NCBI GenBank assembly: GCA_900708905.1
Contig: CAADRB010000052.1
Location: forward strand, 858,684 to 922,683
Length of the DNA: 64,000 bases
Direction of reading: 5' to 3'
DNA from: Hymenolepis diminuta
Taxonomy: Eukaryota > Platyhelminthes > Cestoda > Cyclophyllidea > Hymenolepididae
The notes under the pieces were generated by a model. It worked only from the letters and a program-made list of their open reading frames with translations, did no database searches and was not told the DNA's origin. Both the position numbers and the translations under genes were made by a program. Shown here in pieces: positions 49,695 through 61,168 of the stretch. Positions within the stretch are counted from its first letter, which is position 1; every line of letters begins with the position of its first letter.

Positions 49695-49960
49695 AGTAAA
49701 CAAGATCGGTTAATTTGGAGTCCAAGAGGTGGTTTAGGGGAGGAAATCACTAAGCGTTAAGGTAAGTTCAGGGACTCAAGGAGTTTTACTTAATTTGATT
49801 TCAGGTAACAAGCTCACCCTCTAAAGTTCAAATCTCCCGATTTTTCCCCTGGATTGGAACAATTTCCACTCTACAATGTCGATTCTATGAAGGAGGAATG
49901 ATCGTATATACTATTAGGCGGCTTAGAGGCATAAAATAACAGAAGGATTTTGAAAATTTT
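49695..49960 (+). repeat. Family B interspersed repeat, copy 8
   Basis: Shares AGATCGGTTAA near the start, then GGAGTTTTACTTAATTTGATTT, CCCTGGATTGGAACAATTTCC and ATGTCGATTCTATG with copies 2 and 3. A further short fragment (GGTTGGTCCTGCCACATCAATT) lies near 50617. Confidence 0.5.
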
Positions 49961-52020
49961 ATTATTTTTTTTTATAATATGATGTACTTCTAATCTAATT
50001 AAATAATTTATTTAGCCAATATAAACAAACGGAGGGATTTAAAATATGGTTTGGAAAGTGGGTACTCAATTCCAATGTAAAGGGTTTATCTGGGACGTTT
50101 CAAGTTAGAACCTATACTTCAACATCGACCCCAAATTAGACCGAAATCGGAACAGAAGCATTTAAACTTAAATATCCATAATCCGTCACTAATTTTGATC
50201 GTCATTAAGTGGGCTCTCAGTTCTTATTATTAACAAGAGCAGCACTCCAGAAACTTATTTTTTTGGAGAGATCTAAGGTATTTCAGTGAATCCCTCTTCT
50301 TGTGCTTTCACCTCTTCGTTAGGAATACTGAATCAATATGGGAATGATACGTTTTAATCAAAGCAATGCGGAAATGTATAAAACATTTTCATTGTAAGAA
50401 TGCAACTGAAAGTGATTGGGTAAAGTTCAATAAGGGTTAAAGGGGGGGGAGGGTGAGTGGAGGGGATCGAGCGGAGAACGCCAAAAAAGTTACTTCCCTC
50501 AATTTTAAATGGGCGTTTTAAAGTATTAACACTCCGAACTTCCAAGTTAATAAATCGCTCCCTAGTTCGCTGATCAAATTATTATTCAAAATTGCTAGAG
50601 AATAGGTAAAATGGTTGGTCCTGCCACATCAATTAATTTCCTTTTTTAAAGAAAGAAAGACCAGCATGATTGTGGGTAACTGGACCAATTAATTAACATT
50701 CTTTGTTAATTATGTCAATCTTCTTAAACATAACCTCCGGGCAAGCCTTGGGAAACTCTGACCGTTTCTTCGAGGAGAGAGACTTCCAAGAAAATTGTCC
50801 ACTATTGAGTTATAGTTAATACCTTTCTGAAACAATTTTGATCCGTCAATTACAATTCTATCGTCATTTTAAGTCTCACTTTTCCCGTTTTTTGACTTGG
50901 GCTTGAGAGGAAACGATTTAACTTGATGAAATGAATTAATGCCCAATTTGATCAGCTCTGCTCAACGCACTAACAGGTGCAAAATTAACATAAAAACAAT
51001 TATTTTTAAATTGGAATTCAAGTTGAAATAAATTTAAACTAATTCAATTAAATTAAATCTGAGCAGAATTTTACATAATCGTTAGAATGGTTGATTCAAT
51101 GAACTTTGGCAAATGACAATGTTCAAATCTTGTCTTCTACTCTTAGAACTATCATTAGTTGTTACTAGTTGTTAGCCCTTAGCTGGTCCCCCTACAGGCT
51201 CTTTGAAATAAGATCTTAAGTAGCAAAAGTTAAAATTTTAAAATTTTTACTACAATAAAAACAATTTAGAAGGAGGCGACCTTGAGCAACTATTAACCTT
51301 GGAGGATTTTTCCGCCTGTTGAAGGAGATTTAAAATTTATTATACATAATTTTAATTCGCAATAAAAGGGAAATAACTTCTTCCCCTCTTCATTTTCATG
51401 ATATTTAAAAAGGCACAAGAGATTTTAATTTACTTGAAACGGTCTTTGTCGAAATGTGTGCAGTATGGACCACTGCGTACCCAAATCGCATTAGAAACCA
51501 TAAAAAACATCCGTTTTATTCTACTATTAGCCATATAGAGCGTTGTCAAATATAATATTGACACTAGTTTATGGAAGTGGCATTTTTTCCTAATTACCGC
51601 GATCATCAATTCTTTTATTGTTAAAAATAATAAATTACTCGAAATAGCACAGAACTCCACCTCCTTCTTCCCCCCCCCCTTCCAAATCATATCTCTCGAT
51701 CGATCAAGGTTGACATTCTCACAGCGCATTTGAAGTACCACAGCTTCTAATTCTCAACTCACACTCCGTGACAATCGCCTTATTTGATCATTTCTCCACC
51801 CACGTCCCTAATCTAAAGCGAAATAAGTAGTATAATAACCAACATGTTTTATTAAAAATTTTGGTTATTTAACAAAAAATCGTGAATAAAATAATAAAAT
51901 TACAATTTAAAATAACATTTATGGAGAGAAAGTGTAATAACGTTGGGAGGGTCTATCGAGACCACATCAATCGAACATAGGGAATAAGTCAAGTCATTCA
52001 TGTCGTCAGATCAGTTCGGA

Positions 52021-52235
52021 GGTGGCAGAAAAGCCACCCCCAATCTATTAATAAGTAAATTAGGTTTGTATACAAAACATTTCTCCGTTGTCGGAGTCTC
52101 GGCGTGATGATGGACACTTGTTTAGGAATCTATGTGCAAACACACAAACACATAGCGGGACCGCCTGTGGACACTATAGTGGAGATCTTGCCGCCAGTCA
52201 ATCATCTCTAATCGCCAGGTGTTGATAGACACCTG
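52021..52235. other. Structured, GC-elevated segment with five short stems
   Basis: Perfect stems: GGTGGC/GCCACC at 52021-52038; CTCCG/CGGAG at 52083-52096; TATGTG/CACATA at 52131-52154; CACTATAGTG at 52172-52181; CAGGTGT/ACACCTG with a six-base loop at 52216-52235. The segment is richer in G and C than its surroundings and has no long open frame. It may be a non-coding RNA or part of an unrecognised repeat. No known RNA family is recognised. Confidence 0.35.
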
Positions 52236-52514
52236 CCGGCTTTAGCAGAAAGAAACTCCAGTTTGGATAGTTACTGAACATTCAAGTGTCTAAATAAATC
52301 AGATTCCTGCCATAAGATTCCGGTTTTAGGAAATTGCATTAGGATGAAGTGGATTTCCGATCTTCGATCGCTACCTTAGAAGGCGGCCCTTAGACCTCAT
52401 TTTAAAGGCATTTAGTCTGTGTGTTATTGGCTAATGAATCGGTTCACCTCTTTTAAATTACAAGTAATCTTATTATCTACTGTTTGAGATTAGATGAACT
52501 ATTCTAAATCTTGT

Positions 52515-52550
52515 GATACTGTAGAGGCTTCACAGTATCGATAGAAGCCT
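52515..52550. other. Two competing hairpins
   Basis: GATACTGT (52515-52522) pairs with ACAGTATC (52532-52539). AGGCTT (52525-52530), which lies in that loop, pairs with AAGCCT (52545-52550). The stems interlock, so they can form either alternately or as a pseudoknot. No function is assigned. Confidence 0.4.
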
Positions 52551-53819
52551 ACTCTCTGTCTCCCTCTTCCACAGTATTTATATATCTCCTATCTTGTCCT
52601 AATGAAACATTTTGGAGTTTCAGGGACAACATTACTGCAGTCTCCTCTTTCATATGTTGGTGATTTGAAAGTTGGTGCCGTTTCTCAATATCACAAAAAT
52701 TGTATTATGTCGTGCAGACATTATTAATAATTATAAAATTTTTACAAAATTAAATAAATCAAGCAATCCGTGCCAGTCTTAAAATAACTACCTTCCGGAA
52801 TGACAGTCTTCCGGATTGAATTTGAATTTTTCTATTTCTAAACGTTTCCATCTAAGAAAATAAATTGATTTTTCTCTTTTATACAAATTTCCCCATTTTA
52901 TAAAGCGATTTTAATCGTTACAGAGTGCCCTAAGTGAACCAATCTGTTTTTTGAACCGATCATTCATTATCATTTAAAAAAACCCATTCTCTATTGCCGG
53001 TTTATTTGTCTTCTAGCAATTCCGGACCACGTGGAAAAGATAAACGTCCACGCAAGTAGAAGGTTCAATATAAATTATACAAATATCACTTCCAGATCAC
53101 TTATTTTAGACTGGTAGACTCCATGTCTGTTACTGAATTTGAAAGAAAGAGGGAGAGAATAGAGAGGGAAAGGAAAAAAAATGACATAAAGAATAAAGAG
53201 AATAAATTGTGTATCTTAAAGTTGGCGCGTATGAGATTACACAGACAAAAGTCTAGGTCATCGCGAGATAGGCGAGACAAATCGATATTCCACATTCTGG
53301 ATCTGTGAGTGCGCCATGAGGAGGGAGTTGTTAGATACGGTGGTTTCAGTTAATTAAAAGGCAAGATATAATTTTTTAGAATTGTTTAAATTAATGTATT
53401 TTTTGAAAATAGCATTCTGAAACATTCAGTCAACAATCATTCGGCTTAATCTGCATCTCAGATTACAAAGCTAGTTTGAGAGGAACCAATTTCAAATCAG
53501 GAGATACTCTTACTGGAAATGTTAAATTATTTTACGATAATTTAAATTGTCAAAAGTACAGTAATATGTGGAAATAAACTTAACCCTAGAGGCGTGAAAT
53601 TATTCATCAGTATGTGGTAAAATTTTCATATTCTCACTTAAATTTAGGACACAGAATATACTCTAAAAATCCTTTTGTTCATGAGCTGCCTGTTAGAACC
53701 ATGTGGAACAAACCCAGAAAAGCGGGCCCTTTCTTTTCTAACCCCCAAAAAGACGTAATCAATTTCTCTCCCACCTTCCGAGCATATCAAGGTAGAGCGA
53801 TTGGAATGGGGTGCTTTTG

Positions 53820-54660
53820 AGATCTATAATGCGAGATCTCAGTCAGAAGAAGGAAAAACACAGGCTCTCGTTGTTATTAGCAAAAAATTATAGCAATTCT
53901 ACTCAAACAATGTATAATATATCGTGATTCATATTAGTTTATATAAAAATTTTATAGGATAAGCGAGCCGTTTTCAATATCAATGGAAAAATAAAAATAT
54001 TTAACAATTTTTCATAATTTTACCTTCACCTTGAAGCCTTTCCTTCTAAAATTGGGCATTCCTTGAAGAATTTCTTCTCTGGGTTTGTTTGAAGTCATTC
54101 AACTGTTTGCGTATTCCTTCATGATGCATTCCTTTTTCAGGGGTGTATTCGAGCGATTGATACAGCTTCGGTCTGCTTCATCTTACCATCTGTAATTAGA
54201 GTTTTTCATAAGTTCTTGAATGAGCAGCCTTTCTTCTTTTGTGGAACTATCCCTTTCCTTTCTCTTACTTCAAACCTCTCGCTTTGTATACCCGAAGCGA
54301 AACTCCCCATTAACTTAAGTTTTCGAGGAAAGATCACCATTCTCTATCCTCATGATAGCATTCAACTTCGATTCTGGTTTTGATTGGTTTAATTATTTAG
54401 GACCTGATTCAGAAAGCTGCTCCCTTTTATCTTTCTTCTTTCCGCCTGTTGGAGGGATTTTTCTGTGAATTTTCATTTCTCTTGATATCCTTCTTTGAGT
54501 TGCTCGGTGACGTTCTTCGTTCTGATTTCTGGTTTTGTTAGGCACGTTGTTACCTTTTTTCTGCGCACCGAGCCAGCATTTCATTGGAAGTTTTCGCAGA
54601 AGGGTAGCATTCTGGGAAAGGATTGATTCAGAGAGCTGCTTTCACCGAATTTCTGCTAAT
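53820..54660 (-). repeat. Family D element, inverted relative of the 59-61 kb element
   Basis: On the minus strand this aligns with 60.05-60.75 kb. Shared blocks include AACAAAACCAGAAA, GAATGCTATCATGAGGATAG, TTTCCTCGAAAAC, GACTTCAAACAAACCC and a final AATAACAACGAG block. In both copies one frame gives TKPE followed by a KxVT motif, which hints at former coding capacity, but stops interrupt it. The 5' limit is uncertain. Confidence 0.5.
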
Positions 54661-55859
54661 TTAAGCCGCTGTTACACATTATTTTAAATTTTTAAATTTA
54701 TTAGCAAAGCCTTCAAATGCAATTTATTCCCGTCTTTGATAATTCAAAATTGACCCCAATTTGAAAAGATTCTTGATAATCGCTCAAAAAAGTAGGCGCA
54801 TGAAACGATCCTTAGAAATAACACAAAAATGTGGGTAGGGGGGAAAGTTCTTGAATGGTACTGATACGATAAGTTTCAATCATCAAGTCGTCATCATTTT
54901 TTTGTGAGAGAAAGATAATAAAGCACTTTTGAATTTAGTAAAACTTTTCACCAAATTATTTGGAGAGAAATGAGATAGCTTCATCGAATATGAGATTTGA
55001 AGTTGTTCTTGGATGCATAACATATATCAATCCTCCAACAGCACCCATTCTTTGCATCATCATTCAGGATACTGATAATACCGTTTCGGAAAATATCCCT
55101 TTACAACCAGTTAGGAAAAGTTTGATCCGCTTCTGGGGCGTAGTGCAATTTTCGAATGAATAGAACCAGAGATTCAGCAGACCTCTAGGGCGAGAGAATA
55201 TCCTTTGTTTTAGTTTTCGCGATCATAATTTAAGAAAACTGTTCAAGCACCATCATGAGATCTTCTTACTGTGTACTCGGCATTGATTCACACAATTCTA
55301 CCTGTCTCTTCAGAGTCAATTTATCTTCCTTCAGTGTAAGTCCAAAAGCATCAAGGTTCATGAAAATTCTCGGGATAAAATTAAAACTTTGGGTTCTGTT
55401 CAAACTTCTATCTCCAAGCTAATTATCTCAAAATATTCCCAGAATAGCAGCAGAGGGGAAGTAGAAGAAAAAGTTATATCTTCTGAACCTTCCGACGTCA
55501 TCCAGTTACCTCCGACAATTTATGCACTATACAAGATCATTCACTAGTTTGAGTAAATAATTAATTATTCTCAATAAAAAGGGAGGTAAAACATAAAACA
55601 AAATATTTATCTTGTCATGGAAAAAAGTATTTAATAACTACTATACTTGTATTTCCTCCCTGACATCTCCCACTCTTTGAGCTGCTTATTTCTCGTATGA
55701 CTTCAACTTCAAGTTCATCTGAAGTCTTCTGGACTTTCGATAAGTCTATTTTGTGCAGCGCAATTAGTGGTCTGAAGTTCTTTCACGAGTCTTTGTTTAT
55801 TCATCTGCTGAAAGTTTAAAAGTCTCCAATAGGAGGTGAAGTGAGGTTGATGTAGACGG

Positions 55860-56650
55860 TAATTCAATTTTCACAATATGTGGTCTCATCTTATTTCTCT
55901 GTCTGATCCAAATGATACTACTCATTCGGGTTTCATAAACAACTTTCACCGTCGCTTTATAACAGTTTCAGCCGTTCAGGAAAGATCGGGTCGGAAACCA
56001 AGAGCAAGACGGAGATCATCAACAGTGAATGTACCTTTGTTTTTTCGACATCATAACATGAACAGCAATTTGATCCGTTGCTCCCATTATTAGTTCTGCA
56101 GGCGATTTGCAACCAGTATCGAATGAGGATTCATCCTGCAGTCAGCGGGAACTTTCAACTGCTTTCTTCCGTCCCATCTTACCTTTTCACTTTCAGCATG
56201 GCACTTTTAAAAGTGTTGAAAAATCGCTCTGCCCGGCCGTTGGATTGTGGGTGATAAGGGGCGTGCGGATATGATTAACATTTCTTTGATCGCAATATTT
56301 CTCGAACTTTAATAAATAGAAAGGTGTTCCAGGGTCTGACAAGATAATTCCCGAAAAACTATGCAATGTGAAGATGTGGTCAAGAGCACCGATATTTGCC
56401 GCGGTATTTATTGATGGCACTGATATTACATCCGTGTACTTGTAGTATGATCCACCGATAATGATTAGATAGCGCCATTGATAAGACCGGAAAATTAACG
56501 TACACTATGCTTCATGATGTCTTCGTCCGGGAGCAAGGCATTGGGTTTTCATTTGGGGGTTTCTAGCGGCATTCGGACATTTGAGGCAGCCCTTGATAAA
56601 CAGTTCTACGAATTTGCCCATTACCGGCCAGGTTGTTTCCCCTGGCTAAA
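55860..56650 (-). pseudogene. Ty3/Gypsy retrotransposon integrase fragment, inactivated
   Basis: On the minus strand, across frameshifts: KGCLKCPNAARNPQ (the CxxC half of the integrase zinc-binding region, near 56.6 kb), IILSDPGTPF and FEKYCDQRNVNHIRTPL (integrase core near 56.27-56.35 kb), then PYHPQSNGRAERFFNTFK (about 56.2 kb). The core motifs SDPGTPF and YHPQSNGRAE are diagnostic of LTR-retrotransposon integrases, which insert the element's DNA copy. The SD of the first motif is kept, and stops occur between segments. The fragment ends abruptly against a plus-strand RNase H piece. Confidence 0.8.
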
Positions 56651-57050
56651 GTCCTAATTCGATTTATTTCTCAAATTGCTACAGAAGATTCCTATTCTCC
56701 CTGCATAAAAGTTCGTGAACTGTTGAATCGTCTCCTCCAGAGAAACTACTTAGTCCTGATGTTGTGACTGTCAAAGAACGTTTGGGAAACCAAAATCCAT
56801 GCTGCAATGAAAAACGCTCTTGACTTCCTATAATCCAGATTTACCAACAGTCATCGCAGCGGATGCTTCAGATTACGTGTAGGAGCAGTGATTTCACCAT
56901 TGTTGTTCTAAATGGGTCAGAGATAACTATGACTCACGCATTCCGTCCGCTGATACCATTAGACAAGAATATTTTTCAACCTGATGAAGAAGCACTTGCC
57001 ATTGTCTATCCAGTGAAGAAATTTTACAGGGAAGGCGCAGTTTAAAATGT
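56650..57050 (+). pseudogene. Ty3/Gypsy reverse transcriptase end and RNase H fragment, inactivated
   Basis: On the plus strand, with frameshifts: VRELLNRLLQ (near 56.72 kb, connection region), NPDLPTVIAADASDY (about 56.83-56.88 kb, RNase H start with the catalytic Asp of ADAS), then THAFRPLIPLDKN and EEALAIVYPVKKFYR (56.93-57.03 kb). The order matches Gypsy polyproteins. Integrase should follow on the same strand, but none is seen downstream; an integrase lies upstream in the opposite orientation instead. Confidence 0.8.
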
Positions 57051-58782
57051 TAGCAAGAGATTCACATTTAATCAGAACAAGAAGATTTATCATTTAATAC
57101 TGTCTAGTTCTTTGTAGATCGAGCCGTACATAGCAAACTTTAAGCTCACATTTAGACATAAATCTGATGGTATTTCACCTTTCTTTATAAGAAAAAACGA
57201 TTCTCTCTCTCGCTTTCTCTCTTTTAATACTTTCTTACTTTAAAAAGGAAATATTACTTAAGCCGAATTTCATCTCAACTTAACCCCGAGCTTGTTTGTT
57301 ACTAGGGTCACTTTTTTCCCTAACATCATTCCATAAAATATTTGGAGAGTTAGTGAAATATTTTTCAGAGATTTTTATTCTGGCGACGAACATTTGAATT
57401 TATTTTTATTTCTTCTATCTTAAAATTTTGAAGTCTAGAACAAATTCTTCAGACTCCAGAAGATTGCCTCTACTGGAATTGTCGGTTTTAAATGGAGTCG
57501 CTGCTATCTTTAGAGTTGCTCAGCAATTACGTATAAGTTAGTAAGATTTTTCCCTTGATTGTTAAAATAATATTATACAGATCATTTATATTTGGAGGTT
57601 TAATTTCTTAAAGTGCTTCGTTAAGAAAGTGGACTGCTACTATTTCAACAAACCCGGGTTGAAATATCCCCATATCCACGCACATTTACCCTCCGGTTCT
57701 CCATATCAAATGTTTCTTGATGAGACATCTGTAATTGAACCCACTCACTCTACCCACGTGTTTATCGTGTGTTCAGTGACCTCAATTGGTGTAGTCGTGT
57801 GAGCTCCCGATTAGTCATCCCGGTAAAACGGTAATATGTTTTATATGATTTAAATTTTTATATTTAAAAATAATTACTTACCGCGTATAATTTTCCCTTC
57901 TCAGATTTCCTGCTTTCTGCCGGTACTATCTACGGCGTCCAGATAACATAATATCTTCCTAGGGAAACAATTTGAATGTGTTCTTTTCATAGTTGAAGTA
58001 AATTTGCATTGCTTTTTTCCAGATCACCGGTTTAAAGGAGAGTTGATGAAGGTCTGAAGATATTAAAATGGGAAATTACTTCTCCCTCTTCAAAATCGCA
58101 ACATATTTATCACTTCGGCGCCAAATAGATCGCAAATGGTTGAAAGGTAGTGAATAATTAGGTTATTGGTAAAAAATGAAGGAATAAATAAACAAATTCT
58201 TATCCACCCTCTTCATTGAATAGGCTCATTAAAGTTTTGGCCAACAACTCCGTCAGAACAAAGAAATGTTTTTCAAAAAATCGATTAAATATCTGATATT
58301 TTGAAATTTTATCTGATCTGAATAGGATACCACAAAATCAGAGATAAATTTTGCTATCTCACTGATCATTTTTGCCTACTACCCTTTCAATTTCCTATCC
58401 TACTCTATTGGAATAAAGTATGCTGTTAAATATTGATTTCTGACTGGTTAATTATTAAAAACAATCTTAAAATAAACAAAAATGTTTACATTACGGAAGC
58501 GCTTGAGGACAATTTGGCTTCCAGACACATTAATTATGTCTGTTTCAATGACAGAGTAAATACGACGGATAATTCTGTGTAAAATAGTAATTTGTTTGAA
58601 ATATAATAACAAATTATTATACTGATAGAAGTTATTTTGCAATAAAATGGAGATCTTGGAAAAAAAAGGCCTAAATGAACGCTTCACCCATTAATGACAG
58701 TGATGGGTCAGAAAAGAAGACCCATTTTGACTTTGGAACTTAAATTGACAGGAATGTGAAATTAAAAAACTTGTAATAAGTC

Positions 58783-58799
58783 CCTTTTTTCAAAAAAGG
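58783..58799. repeat. Short perfect palindrome
   Basis: CCTTTTTT, one C, AAAAAAGG. A small hairpin in AT-rich sequence with no visible context. Confidence 0.6.
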
Positions 58800-59134
58800 A
58801 CAAGAAAAATCGTAATTAATACCGAGTAATTCTAACACAACTGTGAAATTACCGTTCAAATACCTCGCCCACGAAAGAGAAGTTTGTTTCAACTATCCAA
58901 GTCGGTTAAATCCACGGTTAATGGAGATTGATAAGTTCGCATTATCTTCGCTTTCAAAAACCGCGCTACTTATAACTGTGAATGAGAGAATTTATGCAAC
59001 AGTTCTTGAGATAGAAAATTAAGTATTATTTATTATATTTTGGAGATATTTAATGAAATAATATTAACAAGAACCGTAAATAAGCACAATCGAATCGAAG
59101 TTGAGTTGTCAATAGGGACATGAATATAAATTCT

Positions 59135-60850
59135 CTAAAAAAAAATAATCACTGCATTTTAAGATGAAAATGTAATTATAAATAATGAATAAATATTTTT
59201 TCTTACTAAAAATATTATTTTATTTTATATTTTCTCCTCATTATCATCAAAAATAATACTTAACAGGAAATTTTATGAACTGTAATGGAACTGAGTTTTC
59301 GCCATAACAACGAGGACATGAGATTTTGCTTCCTCTTATTGGAATATCGGCTTGTAGATCATATAGGATGACGACGAAAAGTGAATTTATTCTGAAGAGA
59401 AGTTAAATTTTTTGAAGAAACAGTGGAAGGGTCCAGAAATATTGCTGAAGAAATGGCAGCAAAGTCCAATAATGTTGCAGAGTCAGCTTTCTAAATTTAT
59501 AAATATAAAAAATGGAAATATTAAATTTTTCCTTACCTAACAATATGCGGAATCTCTGGTTCTATGGAGTAATGAATTTCGCTACGACTCAGAAGCAGAT
59601 CAATTTTGCTAACTGATTTGAAAAGCGCGAGGATGTTTCGTGGAACGTTCTAATTTGTATATCAAGTGATATGATATTTGGGCCGTTGTTTAGGAAGTTA
59701 GAAACAGCTGGAAATTAGGGGCTTCTAGGTTTCATCCCTTCCAGGATTATTTTCAATCTTAAATTTGACGAAATTGTCTTTCTTCTCTCTCAATTATTTG
59801 ATGAAAAGACCTCTGAAGAATTTTGAAAGTGTTCTAACTGGATGACCTGTGCTAGCTAAGTTAAAGTGCTTTTGAACTTTACTAGTTTTCAGCTATTTCG
59901 AAGAATCCTTTCAAATGTCTACTATTCTTCAGTAGTCTTCTCGAATTTTGTCAAACTGATGTCCGCTGTCGATTCCTTAGAATGCTCAAAGAAAGTGATA
60001 AAGGCCTTGGCACGAATCTGTGAACACAGATATGTCAATCGAATCTCTTATGAAACTGAGTCATATAGCAAACAAGGACTTGAGGAAACAATGGCCCGAA
60101 CAAAACCAGAAAACAAAATGAAGTACGTCACCCAGATAGTTGAATCAATGGCCAGCCGGGTGACGAAGAAGAAGAACAATAACAAGAAGCAGCATCCTGA
60201 ACTAATTCTTGCAATGGTCATTAAATAGAAACCGATGAATGCTGTCAGAAAGATAGAGAATGAAGGCCTTCCTTCGAAATCAAAAACTGGTGCAGTACTC
60301 GGTTTCTAGCGACTGTCCCAAACCATGGAAGAGGAGAAGATAGGACCCGCAAAAAAGAGGGAGGGAGACATGCTAAGACAGGTGGCGCCCACTCAAGACT
60401 AGTTGGAAAATCCTCAACGATAACACTACTGAGAAGAAGACACAAAGAAGGAATGCGGAACCAACAGAAGGACTTCAAGCAAACCGGAAGAAGAAGTTCT
60501 GAAAAAAGGGAATGCCTCATTGTAATTAGGAATAATTATTAAATATTTTCCTTCACGAAATTGACACTTTATTTTGTGTTTTGTTCCGATTATTATTGAA
60601 AATAGCGCTAGTCTCTTAAATTATTTGTATGAACCATAATGGGTTGCGTTACACCGTATATAGGTCAGGTTGAAATGTAATAAGTTTTCTCTATGACAAT
60701 GAGAACTTGTGCTCTTCTTACTTCTGATCACCAAATCAACTTGTAGAACCTAAGACTACTTTTTCTCAAAGTATGTAATTCTCAATGTGAGAGGTGCTAG
60801 AAGGCCATTTCCGCCATTTTTGAAGCAACTGATCGAAGTTTACGAATTTC
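59135..60850 (+). mobile_element. Family D element with direct terminal repeats (TRIM-like candidate)
   Basis: Segments 59135-59480 and 60520-60850 align as direct repeats about 1.35 kb apart. They share GTAATTATAAATAATG/GTAATTAGGAATAATT, ATTATGAAC/GTATGAACC blocks, AGTTTTCGCCATAACAACGAG/AGTTTTCTCTATGACAATGAG and ATCGGCTTGTAGA/ATCAACTTGTAGA. The interior (59.48-60.52 kb) holds one open frame of about 120 codons (59866-60228) rich in Lys and Asn, with no retroviral-type domain that I recognise. The layout is like a small non-autonomous LTR element. A truncated copy followed by a longer copy of another element type would look similar. Primer-binding and polypurine sites are not evident. Confidence 0.45.
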
Positions 60851-61150
60851 ATTTCTCGCGCACTTTACTATCGGTTTCTAGGCTTGCACTCAAAAAAGTA
60901 AGATTACCAGTAAAGAACTCATAGCTACATTTATTGGCTGGCCAGACAGCCAATGATTTACTAAGTGTTTGATTTTATTTGAATGAATTTATGTTTTATA
61001 CTGAAGGGATGGTGGTTTGAAATAATTGTCTTCTTCCTTTTTCTTCCTGGAGTTCCTACAGTGGCTTTAGAAAGAGGTGACTAAGCGCCATGAAACTTTT
61101 CAAGCTGGCAATCGATGTTGCCCTCAGTTGACCCAACGCCCACTAGCATT

Positions 61151-61168
61151 AGGTGGATCGTACCACCT
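61151..61168. repeat. Short hairpin
   Basis: AGGTGG (61151-61156) pairs with CCACCT (61163-61168) around a six-base loop, in a locally GC-richer stretch. No terminator or RNA gene context is seen. Confidence 0.5.

Noticed and set aside
59866..60228. 120-codon Lys/Asn-rich frame as a host gene
   Set aside because: It lies inside the family D element and a relative exists at 54.4 kb, so it is treated as element sequence.
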